Source of the DNA: Gaiellasilicea sp963730405
Lineage (GTDB): Bacteria; Actinomycetota; Thermoleophilia; Gaiellales; Gaiellaceae
DNA length: 59,479 nt
Assembly: GCA_963730405.1 (NCBI GenBank)
Contig: CAVSRW010000019.1
Location: forward strand, 1 to 59,479
Reading direction: 5' to 3'
The notes beneath the pieces were generated by a model that did no database searches, was not told where the DNA came from, and saw nothing but the letters and a program-made list of their open reading frames with translations. The position numbers were made by a program, and so were the translations under genes. Numbering within the stretch: the stretch's first letter is position 1; the number at the start of each line of letters is the position of its first letter. Shown piece after piece: positions 45,194-53,125 of this stretch.

Positions 45194-45858
45194 TCCGGCG
45201 GGCGCTCGCCGCGCTCGCCGTCCTCGTCCTGCTCGCCGGCTGTGGTGGCGCCGGTGGGGAGGAGGGGACGGCGACGCTGTGGGTCACCCGCGACCGCGGC
45301 GCCGAGCTCCTGCTCGAGGCCGAGGTCGATGCAGGTCAGACGCTGATGCGTGCGCTCGACTCCAAGGTCGACCTCGAGACCCGCTACGGCGGCCGCTACG
45401 TCCAGGCGATCGACGGCCTCGCGGGCAGCCTCGAGGGCCAGCGCGACTGGTTCTGGTTCGTGAACGGCTACGAGGGCGACCGGAGCGCGTCCGCCTACCG
45501 CCTGCGTGACGGCGACGTCGCGTGGCTCGACTATCGCGCCTGGGAGCGCGAGGGAGAGGCTCGCGTCGTCGTCGGCGCTTTCCCGGAGCCCTTCCTGCAC
45601 GGGTACGAGGGCCGGACGAGGCCGGCGGTCGTCCGGTTCGAGGGCTCGCGGGCAGTTGCGACCCGGCTCGCCCGCAGGGTCGGCGCCGACTCGATCGAGC
45701 CGCTCGGAACGCCGGTGCCGGAGGGCGCGAACGTGCTCGAGGTCCGCGGCGGGGTGGACCGGGCGACCGCGGAGCTGCTCGGCCAGACGGCCGGCGATCC
45801 CGTCCGGATCGTCCTGGCGGGCGATCCCGACCTGACCCGGAGGTACATGGCCCCGTGA
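45190..45858 (+). CDS. DUF4430-like lipoprotein of the cobalamin operon
   Basis: A 222-residue lipoprotein (lipobox LLAGCGG) whose residues about 30-110 follow the same DUF4430 pattern: DWFWFVNGYEGDRSASAYRL and RDGDVAWLDY. The C-terminal half (VVVGAFPEPFLHGYEGRTRP to the end) is a second, unrecognised domain. Membrane anchoring suggests a docking protein that holds substrate at the transporter. It is coupled to the preceding gene by GTGA and to the T-component gene by another GTGA. Confidence 0.82.
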   Translation: MIRRALAALAVLVLLAGCGGAGGEEGTATLWVTRDRGAELLLEAEVDAGQTLMRALDSKVDLETRYGGRYVQAIDGLAGSLEGQRDWFWFVNGYEGDRSASAYRLRDGDVAWLDYRAWEREGEARVVVGAFPEPFLHGYEGRTRPAVVRFEGSRAVATRLARRVGADSIEPLGTPVPEGANVLEVRGGVDRATAELLGQTAGDPVRIVLAGDPDLTRRYMAP

Positions 45859-46556
45859 GCCCCGGGCCTGCAGCTGCACTGCTCGCCGCCGCGGGGATCA
45901 CGGCGCTGCTGACCGACCGGCTCTGGGCTGTCGCGACGCTGACCCTCGTCCTGCTCGCGGTCTGCCTGCGCGCCCCGGCCGAGCGTCGCGCGGTCTATCT
46001 CTACGGCGCGCTCACGACGGGCCTCGGCGTGCTCGTCCTGTCACCGTTTCTCTGGTCGGCGCCGGACGGCACAGTGCTCTGGGAGGGGCCGGTCGTGCCG
46101 GTCCTCGGCCAGCTCGACATCACCACCACCGAGCTGTTCCAAGCGGCGCTGAACGCGCTGCGGCTGACGGCGCTCGCCCTGGCCTTCGCGGCGTACGCAC
46201 TCCTGCTCGACCACGACCGGCTCGTCGCAGCTGCCGGTGCGGCCCGCCGCTCGGCGCTTGCGGTCGCCCTCGCGACGCGGCTCGTCCCCTCACTCGAGCG
46301 CGACGCCGTCGGGCTCGCCGAGTCCGTGCGGGGGAGGGGCGTGCAGCTCGAGGGAGCGCGCGGCTACGCGACGCTGCTCTCGCCGCTCGTCGCCGGCTCG
46401 CTCGAGCGTGCGACGAACCTGGCCGAGGCGATGGAGGCGCGCGGCTTCGGCCGGCCGGGCGCGACCCGGGCGCCGCGGCCGCCGTGGAGCCGGCGCGACC
46501 GTCTGGCGGTCGTCGCCGCCTGCCTGCTCGTCGTGGCGGCGGTGCTGTGGCTCTAG
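45855..46556 (+). CDS. ECF transporter transmembrane T component
   Basis: A 233-residue EcfT/CbiQ-family protein with five or six helices, ending in the coupling-helix signature ERATNLAEAMEARGFG, preceded by a first such element AESVRGRGVQLEG. The T component links the two ATPases to the substrate-binding S protein. It overlaps the lipoprotein gene by four bases and the A1 gene by ten bases. Confidence 0.88.
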   Translation: MSPGPAAALLAAAGITALLTDRLWAVATLTLVLLAVCLRAPAERRAVYLYGALTTGLGVLVLSPFLWSAPDGTVLWEGPVVPVLGQLDITTTELFQAALNALRLTALALAFAAYALLLDHDRLVAAAGAARRSALAVALATRLVPSLERDAVGLAESVRGRGVQLEGARGYATLLSPLVAGSLERATNLAEAMEARGFGRPGATRAPRPPWSRRDRLAVVAACLLVVAAVLWL

Positions 46557-47278
46557 CGTCGGTCACCGGGCTGTCGTTCACCTATCCGGCGGCGCCACCG
46601 GCGCTGGAGGACGTCTCGCTCGAGCTCGCGCCCGGCGAGATCGTCGCGCTCCTGGGGCCGTCCGGATCGGGCAAGTCGACGCTGCTCCGTGCCCTCGGGG
46701 GGCTCGTGCCGCACTTTCACGGCGGCCGTTTCGCCGGCCGCGTCGTCGTCGCCGGGCTCGACACGCGCTCGGCGCGGCCGGCCGAGCTGGCGGGCACCGT
46801 GGCGACCGTCTTTCAGGATCCGGAGGACCAGGTCGTGATGACGATCGTCGCGAACGAGGTCGCCTTCGGCCTCGAGAACCTCGGCACGCCTCCGGCGGAG
46901 ATCTGGCCCCGCGTCGAAAGAGCGCTCGCCTCCGTCGACGCGCTGCACCTCTGGGGCCGGAAGACGGTCGAGCTCTCCGGCGGCGAGCTCCAGCGGGTCT
47001 GCCTCGCGTCGGCGCTGGCGCTCGAGCCGCGGCTGCTGCTCCTCGACGAGCCGACCTCGCAGCTCGACGCCGACGCTGCAGCCTTGTTCCTCGCCGCCGT
47101 GGAGCAGCTCGGCGCCGCCGTGGTCCTCTCCGAGCACCGTGTCCCGCGCGCGCTCGAGCTCGCGACGCGGGTCGTCTTCGTCGAAGGCGGCCGCGTGATC
47201 CTCGACGCCCCGAAGCGGGAGGCCCGAGAGTGGCTGGCGGCGGAACGCCCGCGGTGGATCAGAGCCTTGTGTTTCTGA
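46547..47278 (+). CDS. ECF transporter ATP-binding protein A1
   Basis: A 243-residue ABC ATPase: LSFTYPAAPPALEDVSLEL, Walker A LLGPSGSGKSTLLRAL, Q-loop VFQDPEDQ, signature ELSGGELQRVCLASALAL, Walker B LLLLDEPTSQLD and the switch His in LSEHRV. All catalytic parts are present. It ends IRALCF at a TGA located in the centre of a 19-bp palindrome. Deleting the palindrome would fuse the frame to A2, so the stop may be secondary. GTG 46547 gives the best N-terminus. Confidence 0.87.
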   Translation: MALASVTGLSFTYPAAPPALEDVSLELAPGEIVALLGPSGSGKSTLLRALGGLVPHFHGGRFAGRVVVAGLDTRSARPAELAGTVATVFQDPEDQVVMTIVANEVAFGLENLGTPPAEIWPRVERALASVDALHLWGRKTVELSGGELQRVCLASALALEPRLLLLDEPTSQLDADAAALFLAAVEQLGAAVVLSEHRVPRALELATRVVFVEGGRVILDAPKREAREWLAAERPRWIRALCF

Positions 47279-47285
47279 AACACAA
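47267..47285. repeat. 19-bp palindrome, copy 1 (extends to 21 bp)
   Basis: TTGTGTTTCTGAAACACAA, a perfect inverted repeat around a single T. One further C-G pair (47266/47286) also matches. It is conspicuously AT-rich within very GC-rich coding DNA, holds the A1 stop codon in its centre, and is identical except for the central base to a second copy 591 bases downstream. Confidence 0.85.
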
Positions 47286-47351
47286 GCTCCTCCGGGCGAC
47301 GTCGCGCTCTCGGTCTCTGGCGTCTCGTTCGCGTACCGCGAGGCACTGCCG

Positions 47352-47909
47352 GTGCTCGACGGTGTCGATCTCGAGGTCCGGCGCGGGGAGATCGTCGGGC
47401 TCGAAGGGCCGAACGGATCGGGCAAGACGACGCTCGCGCGGATCGCGGCCGGGCTGCTGGCGCCCCAGGCCGGCACGGTCGCAGTGTCGGGCCGCGCCGG
47501 CTATCTCGCCCAGGATCCCGGCCGCTACCTCGTCAAGGAGACGGCGCTCGACGAGGTGGCTCTGGCCGTGAACCGGGATGAACAGCGGGCTCGCGCCGCG
47601 CTCGACCGCGTCGGCCTCGGCTGGGCGGCGGACCGGCATCCGCGCGATCTCTCGAGCGGCGAGCGCGAGCGGCTCGCGCTCGCGGCCGTCGCGGTGGCGG
47701 AGCCGGACGTCCTGATCCTCGACGAGCCGACGCGGGGCGTCGATCCGGAGCGCAAGGCCGCGCTCGGCGCGTGGCTCGTGGAGTACGCCGCGTCCGGGAA
47801 GGCCGTCGTCGTCGCCACGCACGACCGCGACCTCCCGGCGCACCGGCGGATCGGACTTTGTGTTTCAGAAACACAAGCGGCTCCTCGGGAGGCCCGCGTT
47901 GGCGTCTAG
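47352..47909 (+). CDS. ECF transporter ATP-binding protein A2, no full-length start codon
   Basis: The frame encodes an ABC ATPase: Walker A LEGPNGSGKTTLARIAAG, QDPGRYL, signature DLSSGERERLALAAVAV, Walker B VLILDEPTRGVD and the switch His in VATHDRDL. The first usable start, GTG 47352, falls in the middle of the first strand. Upstream in the same frame (from 47286) the sequence reads APPGDVALSVSGVSFAYREALP, the normal N-terminus, but no ATG, GTG or TTG exists back to the previous in-frame stop. Full-length A2 would need fusion to A1, a +1 frameshift or a non-standard start. The last residues come from a second copy of the palindrome (CVSETQ). Confidence 0.75.
   Translation: MLDGVDLEVRRGEIVGLEGPNGSGKTTLARIAAGLLAPQAGTVAVSGRAGYLAQDPGRYLVKETALDEVALAVNRDEQRARAALDRVGLGWAADRHPRDLSSGERERLALAAVAVAEPDVLILDEPTRGVDPERKAALGAWLVEYAASGKAVVVATHDRDLPAHRRIGLCVSETQAAPREARVGV
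47858..47876. repeat. 19-bp palindrome, copy 2
   Basis: TTGTGTTTCAGAAACACAA, identical to copy 1 apart from the central base. It lies inside the last codons of A2, just before the S-component start. In both copies the A2 frame reads the element as CVSETQ. Confidence 0.85.
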
Positions 47910-48573
47910 GGTCGCCGCCCTCGCGGCCGCGGCCGCATTCGGGCTCGCCGTCTGGGCCGCGCTCGATCCCGCCCGGGGCGGGATCGCGACGCTGCTCGCG
48001 GCGCTCGCGGTGCTGGTGGCGGGGTTCGCCTGGCTCGAAGGCGGCACGATGTCGGCCCGCGACCTGACCCTCGTCGCGACTCTCGGCGGGCTCGCCGCCG
48101 CCGGTCGCGTCCTCTTCGCGCCGATCCCGAGCGTGCAGCCGGTGACGGTGATCGTCGCCGCCGCGGGCGTCGCGCTCGGCCCGCGCCGTGGCTTCGCGGT
48201 CGGAGCGCTCGCCGCGATTGCCTCCAACTTCTTCCTCGGCCAGGGCCCGCACACGCCGTGGCAGATGCTGGCCTGGGGCGGCTGCGGGCTGCTCGCCGGC
48301 CTCGCCAGGCACCTGCTCCGACGCCGGCTCGCCTTCGCGGCCTTCACGCTCACGCTGGGACTGGCATTTGGGATGCTGATGGACGTCTGGCTCTGGCTCG
48401 CGTTCTACCCGCACACCGAGGCGGCCCTGCTGGCGCGGCTGGCGGCGGGTGTCCCCTTCAACGTCGCGCATGCGACGGGGAACATCGTCCTCGCCCTCGT
48501 CGTCGGACCCGAGCTGCGACGCGTCCTCGAACGGTACGAGCGCCGCTCGCGCACCGAGGTGGTGCTGGCGTGA
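47899..48573 (+). CDS. ECF transporter substrate-binding S component (predicted corrinoid-specific)
   Basis: A 224-residue membrane protein of six helices with the features of ECF S components (TMSARDLTLVATLGGLAAAGRVLFAPIPSVQP and GFAVGALAAIASNFFLGQGPHTPWQMLAWG). The cobalamin assignment rests on the riboswitch and operon, not on a residue signature. TTG 47899 is chosen because GGGAGG lies six bases upstream; GTG 47860 inside palindrome copy 2 is in frame and would add 13 residues. It overlaps the end of A2. Confidence 0.83.
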   Translation: MASRVAALAAAAAFGLAVWAALDPARGGIATLLAALAVLVAGFAWLEGGTMSARDLTLVATLGGLAAAGRVLFAPIPSVQPVTVIVAAAGVALGPRRGFAVGALAAIASNFFLGQGPHTPWQMLAWGGCGLLAGLARHLLRRRLAFAAFTLTLGLAFGMLMDVWLWLAFYPHTEAALLARLAAGVPFNVAHATGNIVLALVVGPELRRVLERYERRSRTEVVLA

Positions 48574-49340
48574 AGCTGCTCGCGACGCTCGCCGCGGCGA
48601 CCGCGCTCGCGACGCCCGCGGGCTACGTCCAGGCGCAGCAGCGCGAGGACGGGGGTTTCGGCGACGCCCAGGTCTCGGCCTGGGCGACGCTCGGCCTTGT
48701 CGCCGCCGGTGCCGAGACGGGTGACGCGGCGGAGTACCTGGCGCGGCAGCAGCCGGGCTCCGCGACCGACCGGGCGCTGGTCGCGATGGCGCGGGCGGCG
48801 GCGGGCGACCAGCCCGACGACCTGTTGCCGGGGCTGCGCGCGCACCGTCCGGGGAAGCTCGTGAACGCGACGATCTGGACGATCCTGGCGCTGCGCCAGG
48901 CAGGGGAGCCTGTCCCGCCCGGGCTGGTCGCCTCGCTGCGGCAGGCCCAGCGGCCGAGCGGCGGCTGGTCGTGGCTCGCCGGCGGCGCTGCGGACGCGAA
49001 CGACACTGCGGCGGCAATCCAGGCGCTTCGTGCCGCGGGCGTCACCGGCCGGCCGATCGACCGCGGCGTCGCCTTCCTCCGGCGGCATCAGAACCGGGAC
49101 GGCGGCTTCGAGCTGACGCTCGACCGCGGCTCCGACACGCAGTCGACGGCGTGGGCGATCCAGGCCCTGATCGCGGCGGGCCGCGCGCCCGGAGCGGCCG
49201 CGTACGGCTACCTCGCGCGGATGCGCCGGGCGGACGGCAGCTACCGCTACAACGCCCGCTACGTGACGACGCCCCTCTGGGTCACCGCTCAGGTGCTGCC
49301 GGCGCTCGCGCGCAAGCCGTTCCCGCTCTCCCGCACGTAG
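48570..49340 (+). CDS. Secreted alpha/alpha-toroid (prenyltransferase-repeat) protein, predicted cobalamin binder
   Basis: A 256-residue protein with a short signal peptide (KLLATLAAATALATPAGYVQA) and four or five helical-pair repeats of the prenyltransferase/squalene-cyclase type: QQREDGGFGDAQVSAWATLG, RQAQRPSGGWSW, RRHQNRDGGFELTL and RRADGSYRYNARY. It has none of the acidic DxDD or QW-cyclase catalytic motifs, so it is not a terpene cyclase. In animal intrinsic factor and transcobalamin such a barrel pairs with a DUF4430 domain to hold B12; here both are encoded separately in one B12-regulated operon. It is coupled to the S-component gene by GTGA. Confidence 0.82.
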   Translation: MKLLATLAAATALATPAGYVQAQQREDGGFGDAQVSAWATLGLVAAGAETGDAAEYLARQQPGSATDRALVAMARAAAGDQPDDLLPGLRAHRPGKLVNATIWTILALRQAGEPVPPGLVASLRQAQRPSGGWSWLAGGAADANDTAAAIQALRAAGVTGRPIDRGVAFLRRHQNRDGGFELTLDRGSDTQSTAWAIQALIAAGRAPGAAAYGYLARMRRADGSYRYNARYVTTPLWVTAQVLPALARKPFPLSRT

Positions 49341-49350
49341 GTGTTGTGCG

Positions 49351-49374
49351 CCGACCGAACCGGGTCGGCGCGTC
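49351..49374 (+). terminator. Candidate terminator of the cobalamin operon
   Basis: A 9-bp stem GCGCCGACC / GGTCGGCGC with a 6-base loop just after the toroid gene. There is no T tract, so it could instead be a leader hairpin of the DUF4394 gene. Confidence 0.4.
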
Positions 49375-49412
49375 CGGCGAATGCGGGACAAGCAACCCAA
49401 GGGGGAACGCAC

Positions 49413-50567
49413 ATGACCCGCACACTGATGCTCGTCGTCGCCGCGGCCGCCCTCTGCGCCGCCGGCCTCGGACGGGCCGCCGACGCCCAGGCCGCCGAGC
49501 TCCTCTACGGCGTCGACACGGAGAATCGCCTCGTCGCGCTCACGTCCCAGGCTCCGACTGCGATCAAGCGGATCGGCCTGAGCGGCCTGCCCGACGGTGA
49601 GCAGATCGTCGGCCTCGACGTCCGGCCCGCGAACAAGCAGCTCGTCGGGCTCGGGAGCACGAGCCGGCTGTACCTGATCGACCCCGCCACGGGCGCGGCC
49701 ACCGCGATCGGCACGGCACCGTTCGCGCCCTCGCTCGCCGGGACGTCCTTCGGCTTCGACTTCAACCCGACCGTCGACCGGATCCGGGTGACGTCGGACG
49801 CGCGCCAGAACCTCCGCCTGCACCCCGACACCGGCGTCACGGCGGCGGTCGACGGCACGCTCGCCTACGCAGCCGGAGACCCGGGAGCGGGATCGACGCC
49901 TCGCGTCGTCGCGTCCGCGTACACGAACAGCGTCGCGGGGGCAACGACGACGCAGCTCTTCGACCTCGACGCCGGCCGCGATGCGCTCGTGCTGCAGAAC
50001 CCGCCGAACAACGGCACGCTCGTCACCGTCGGCCCGCTCGGGATCGACATCGGCGACAACGCCGGCTTCGACATCTCCGCCGTGGACGGCGTTGCGTACG
50101 TGGCGGCCCAGGTCGGCGCCGGAACGTCCTCGCAGCTCTACACGGTCAACCTGGCCACGGGCGCAGCGACGGCGGTCGGCCGGATCGGCGGCCGCGTCCC
50201 GCTGCGTGCGCTGGCGGCGCTCGGCACCGCGCCTGCCGACGGTGCTGCGCCGGGTCTCGGCCTCGCGAAGGCTGCGGCACCCGCACGTGTCAACGCGCTC
50301 CTGCGCTCGGGCGCCCGCGTCCGCGCGACGTGCTCCGAGGGCTGCACGCTGACGGCGCGCATCCTCGCCGGCGGCCGGGTGGTCGGCGGCTCGCGGCCGG
50401 TGACGACGGACCTGGCCGGCTCGACCTCACTGCGCCTCGCCTTCACGAACGGGGCGAGGAAGTCGCTCGCGAAGCGCAAGACGCTCGTGCTGACGGTGGT
50501 CGTCACCGCGCGGGACGTCTTCGGGAACGCCGTCACGGCGCGGCAGACCCTCCGCGCGAGGCGGTAG
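49413..50567 (+). CDS. Secreted DUF4394 protein
   Basis: A 384-residue protein with a signal peptide (LMLVVAAAALCAAGLGRAADA) and a DUF4394 domain of propeller-like repeats (ELLYGVDTENRLVALTSQAP, VGLDVRPANKQLVGLGSTSRLYLID, GFDFNPTVDRIRVTSDARQN). A C-terminal beta domain with a CSEGC pair follows. No function is known. AAGGGGG lies eight bases before the ATG. A hairpin GCGCCGACC / GGTCGGCGC at 49351-49374 in the gap may terminate the cobalamin operon. Confidence 0.82.
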   Translation: MTRTLMLVVAAAALCAAGLGRAADAQAAELLYGVDTENRLVALTSQAPTAIKRIGLSGLPDGEQIVGLDVRPANKQLVGLGSTSRLYLIDPATGAATAIGTAPFAPSLAGTSFGFDFNPTVDRIRVTSDARQNLRLHPDTGVTAAVDGTLAYAAGDPGAGSTPRVVASAYTNSVAGATTTQLFDLDAGRDALVLQNPPNNGTLVTVGPLGIDIGDNAGFDISAVDGVAYVAAQVGAGTSSQLYTVNLATGAATAVGRIGGRVPLRALAALGTAPADGAAPGLGLAKAAAPARVNALLRSGARVRATCSEGCTLTARILAGGRVVGGSRPVTTDLAGSTSLRLAFTNGARKSLAKRKTLVLTVVVTARDVFGNAVTARQTLRARR

Positions 50568-50612
50568 CTCCGCCCTCCGATGCGACGCGGGTGCTCCGGC
50601 GAGGGCACCCGC

Positions 50613-50618
50613 TAGCAT
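50613..50618 (+). promoter_or_regulatory. -10 element TAGCAT, leaderless start
   Basis: TAGCAT ends seven bases before the GTG of the helicase gene with no ribosome-binding site. Confidence 0.5.
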
Positions 50619-50625
50619 CGAACCG

Positions 50626-52788
50626 GTGTCCGTCGCCTCGCCAGAGCAGTACCTCGCGAACCTGAATCCCGCCCAGCGCGAGGCCGTCCTCCACACGGAG
50701 GGGCCGCTGCTCGTGATCGCCGGCGCGGGCTCGGGGAAGACGCGGGTGCTCACGCACCGCGTCGCGCATCTGATCACGGCCGTCGGCGTCAAGCCGAACG
50801 AGATCCTCGCGATCACCTTCACGAACAAGGCGGCCGGCGAGATGCGCGAGCGGCTGACGAACATGCTCGGCCCGGTCGCGCGCGCGATCTGGATCCTCAC
50901 CTTCCACGCCGCCTGCGGCCGGATCCTGCGCCGTGAGGCGGAGCGGCTGGGCTACAAGTCGAACTTCACGATCTACGACAGCGCCGACCAGGTCCGGCTC
51001 GTCAAGCAGGTGCTCGAGGAGCTGGACAAGGATCCGAAGCGCTTCGTTCCGCGCGGCGTCCACGCGCAGATCTCGAACGCGAAGAACCAGCTGATCACGC
51101 CGGCGCGCTACGCCGAGCAGATCGGCTCCTTCTACGACCAGACGATCGCCGAGGCCTACGCGCTCTACCAGAAGAAGCTGGCCGCCTCGAACGCCGTCGA
51201 CTTCGACGACATGCTGATGTTGACCGTGCAGATCCTGGAGAACTTCCCGGACGCGCGGAAGCACTGGCAGAACGCCTTCCGCTACGTGATGGTCGACGAG
51301 TACCAGGACACGAACCACGCCCAGTACCGGTGGCTCCAGCTGCTCGCCGAGCACCACCACAACGTCTGCGCCGTCGGCGACCCGGATCAGTCGATCTACG
51401 CCTTCCGCGGCGCCGACATCCGCAACATCCTCGAGTTCGAGCGCGACTTCCCCGAGACGCGGACGATCCCGCTCGAGCAGAACTACCGCTCCACGAACGC
51501 GATCCTCGAGGCGGCGAACGCCGTGATCGCGCACAACTCGGAGCGGAAGGAGAAGCGGCTCTGGTCGGAGCTCGGCGACGGCGACCCCGTCCGCGTCGTC
51601 GAGGTCGAGGACGAGCAGGCCGAGGCGCGCTACGTCGCCTCCCAGATCGCGGGCCTCGTCGAGGAGGGCTACTCCGGCAGCGAGATCGCCCTCTTCTACC
51701 GGATGAACGCCCAGTCGCGGGTGCTCGAGCAGACGCTGCGCCTGCACCAGATCGGCTACCAGGTGATCGGCGGCCCGCGCTTCTACGAGCGCGCGGAGGT
51801 CAAGGACGCGATCGCCTACCTCCAGGTGCTCGACAACCCCGCCGATGCGGTCAGCCTGATGCGGATCGCGAACCGGCCGAAGCGCGGGATCGGCGACACG
51901 ACGATCTCGCGGCTCGTCACGTACGCCGAGTCGCACGGGCTGACGCTCTACGAGGCGCTCGCCTTCCCGCTGGAGGCCGGGCTCGGCACGGCCGCGGTCA
52001 AGGCGGTCACCGGCCTGCGCACGATGCTCGACTCGCTCCGCACGGCCGCCGAGGAAGTCGACGTGCCCGAGCTGCTGCAGACGGTGCTCGAGCGCTCGGG
52101 GACGCTCGAGGCGTACGAGGCCGAGCGCACGATCGAGGCGCGCGGCCGGATCGAGAACCTCGAGGCCTTCGTCGACGGCGCGCGCCAGTACGTGCAGGAG
52201 GCGCAGGAGCCGACGCTCTCGGGCTTCCTCCAGGAGATCTCGCTCTACTCCGACCAGGATGCGCTCGACGAGGAGCAGTCGAACGTGACCCTGATGACGA
52301 TCCACAACGCGAAGGGGCTCGAGTTTCGCGCCGTCTTCGTCGTCGGCGTCGAGGAGGAGATCTTCCCGAGCGCCCGCTCGATCGAGGAGCAGGGCGTCGA
52401 GGAGGAGCGGCGCCTCTTCTACGTCGGCCTGACGCGGGCCGAGGAGAAGCTGACGCTCACGCACGCCTCGTCACGGCTGCTCTGGGGCCGCACGACGGCG
52501 CATCTGCCGTCGCGCTTCCTGGACGAGTTGCCCGACCGGCACGTCGAGCGGGAGCGGCTGCGGCCGGCCTCGTGGCGGAGCTACGGGACGCCGGCGCAGA
52601 CCCGCGACATCCAGCCGAGGGCCGATCATCCCGCGCTCCAGACGGGCGACAGCGTCCGCCACGGCACCCTCGGCGAGGGCGTGATCACGCGGATCGAGCC
52701 GGGCGGCGTCGTCACGGTGCGGTTCGCGAGCGACGGCAGCGAGCGGAAGCTGATGCTCGACTACGCCCCGCTCGAGAAGATCGACTAG
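50626..52788 (+). CDS. pcrA: UvrD/PcrA-type superfamily 1 DNA helicase
   Basis: A 720-residue helicase: LNPAQREAVLHTEGPLLVIAGAGSGKT (Q motif and Walker A), TFTNKAA, VDEYQDTN (Walker B), VGDPDQSIYAFRGAD, EQNYRS, LMTIHNAKGLEF and LFYVGLTRA are all present in order. It unwinds DNA 3' to 5' in repair and in removing replication obstacles. The last 45 residues, GDSVRHGTLGEGVITRIEPGG, form the Tudor-like tail typical of PcrA that contacts RNA polymerase. Confidence 0.94.
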   Translation: MSVASPEQYLANLNPAQREAVLHTEGPLLVIAGAGSGKTRVLTHRVAHLITAVGVKPNEILAITFTNKAAGEMRERLTNMLGPVARAIWILTFHAACGRILRREAERLGYKSNFTIYDSADQVRLVKQVLEELDKDPKRFVPRGVHAQISNAKNQLITPARYAEQIGSFYDQTIAEAYALYQKKLAASNAVDFDDMLMLTVQILENFPDARKHWQNAFRYVMVDEYQDTNHAQYRWLQLLAEHHHNVCAVGDPDQSIYAFRGADIRNILEFERDFPETRTIPLEQNYRSTNAILEAANAVIAHNSERKEKRLWSELGDGDPVRVVEVEDEQAEARYVASQIAGLVEEGYSGSEIALFYRMNAQSRVLEQTLRLHQIGYQVIGGPRFYERAEVKDAIAYLQVLDNPADAVSLMRIANRPKRGIGDTTISRLVTYAESHGLTLYEALAFPLEAGLGTAAVKAVTGLRTMLDSLRTAAEEVDVPELLQTVLERSGTLEAYEAERTIEARGRIENLEAFVDGARQYVQEAQEPTLSGFLQEISLYSDQDALDEEQSNVTLMTIHNAKGLEFRAVFVVGVEEEIFPSARSIEEQGVEEERRLFYVGLTRAEEKLTLTHASSRLLWGRTTAHLPSRFLDELPDRHVERERLRPASWRSYGTPAQTRDIQPRADHPALQTGDSVRHGTLGEGVITRIEPGGVVTVRFASDGSERKLMLDYAPLEKID

Positions 52789-52790
52789 CC

Positions 52791-53108
52791 GTGCCCTGGA
52801 TGCTCTTCCACGTGCCCACGCCGACGCCGGATGGTCAGACGGCGGAGGATCTGTACGCGAAGCGCGTTCCCCGGTTCACCGACGAGATGCGTCAGAGCGC
52901 CCGCGAGCACGGCTGCCGCTTCCACCGAGCCTGGCATGCCCGCGACGGCTCCGCCTTCTACGCGCTCGCGTACTGGGAGACGCGCGAGGGCGGCAGCGCC
53001 TTCTACGAGCAGTGGCAGATCGTCGACGAGCCCGGTGAGATCACGATCGTGCTCGACGGCGACCTCGGCCTCGTGCCCCTACCGGAACTCCCTGCGGCGG
53101 GGCCCTGA
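52791..53108 (+). CDS. Conserved hypothetical cytosolic protein
   Basis: A 105-residue protein (PWMLFHVPTPTPDGQTAEDL ... FHRAWHARDGSAFYALAYWE) with a ferredoxin-like alternation of strands and helices reminiscent of NIPSNAP or antibiotic-monooxygenase-fold proteins. That is only an impression. It begins at GTG two bases after the helicase stop, so it is probably co-transcribed. Confidence 0.65.
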   Translation: MPWMLFHVPTPTPDGQTAEDLYAKRVPRFTDEMRQSAREHGCRFHRAWHARDGSAFYALAYWETREGGSAFYEQWQIVDEPGEITIVLDGDLGLVPLPELPAAGP

Positions 53109-53125
53109 TCCTGTAGAAGAGCAGC

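Noticed and set aside
44606..45858. The two DUF4430 genes as one broken gene
   Set aside because: Each has its own export signal and its own complete core motif, and the GTGA junction is a normal coupled overlap.
48570..49340. Squalene/hopene cyclase or prenyltransferase enzyme
   Set aside because: Only the helical-repeat fold is shared; the acidic catalytic motif of cyclases is missing, the protein is secreted and it is far shorter than cyclases.
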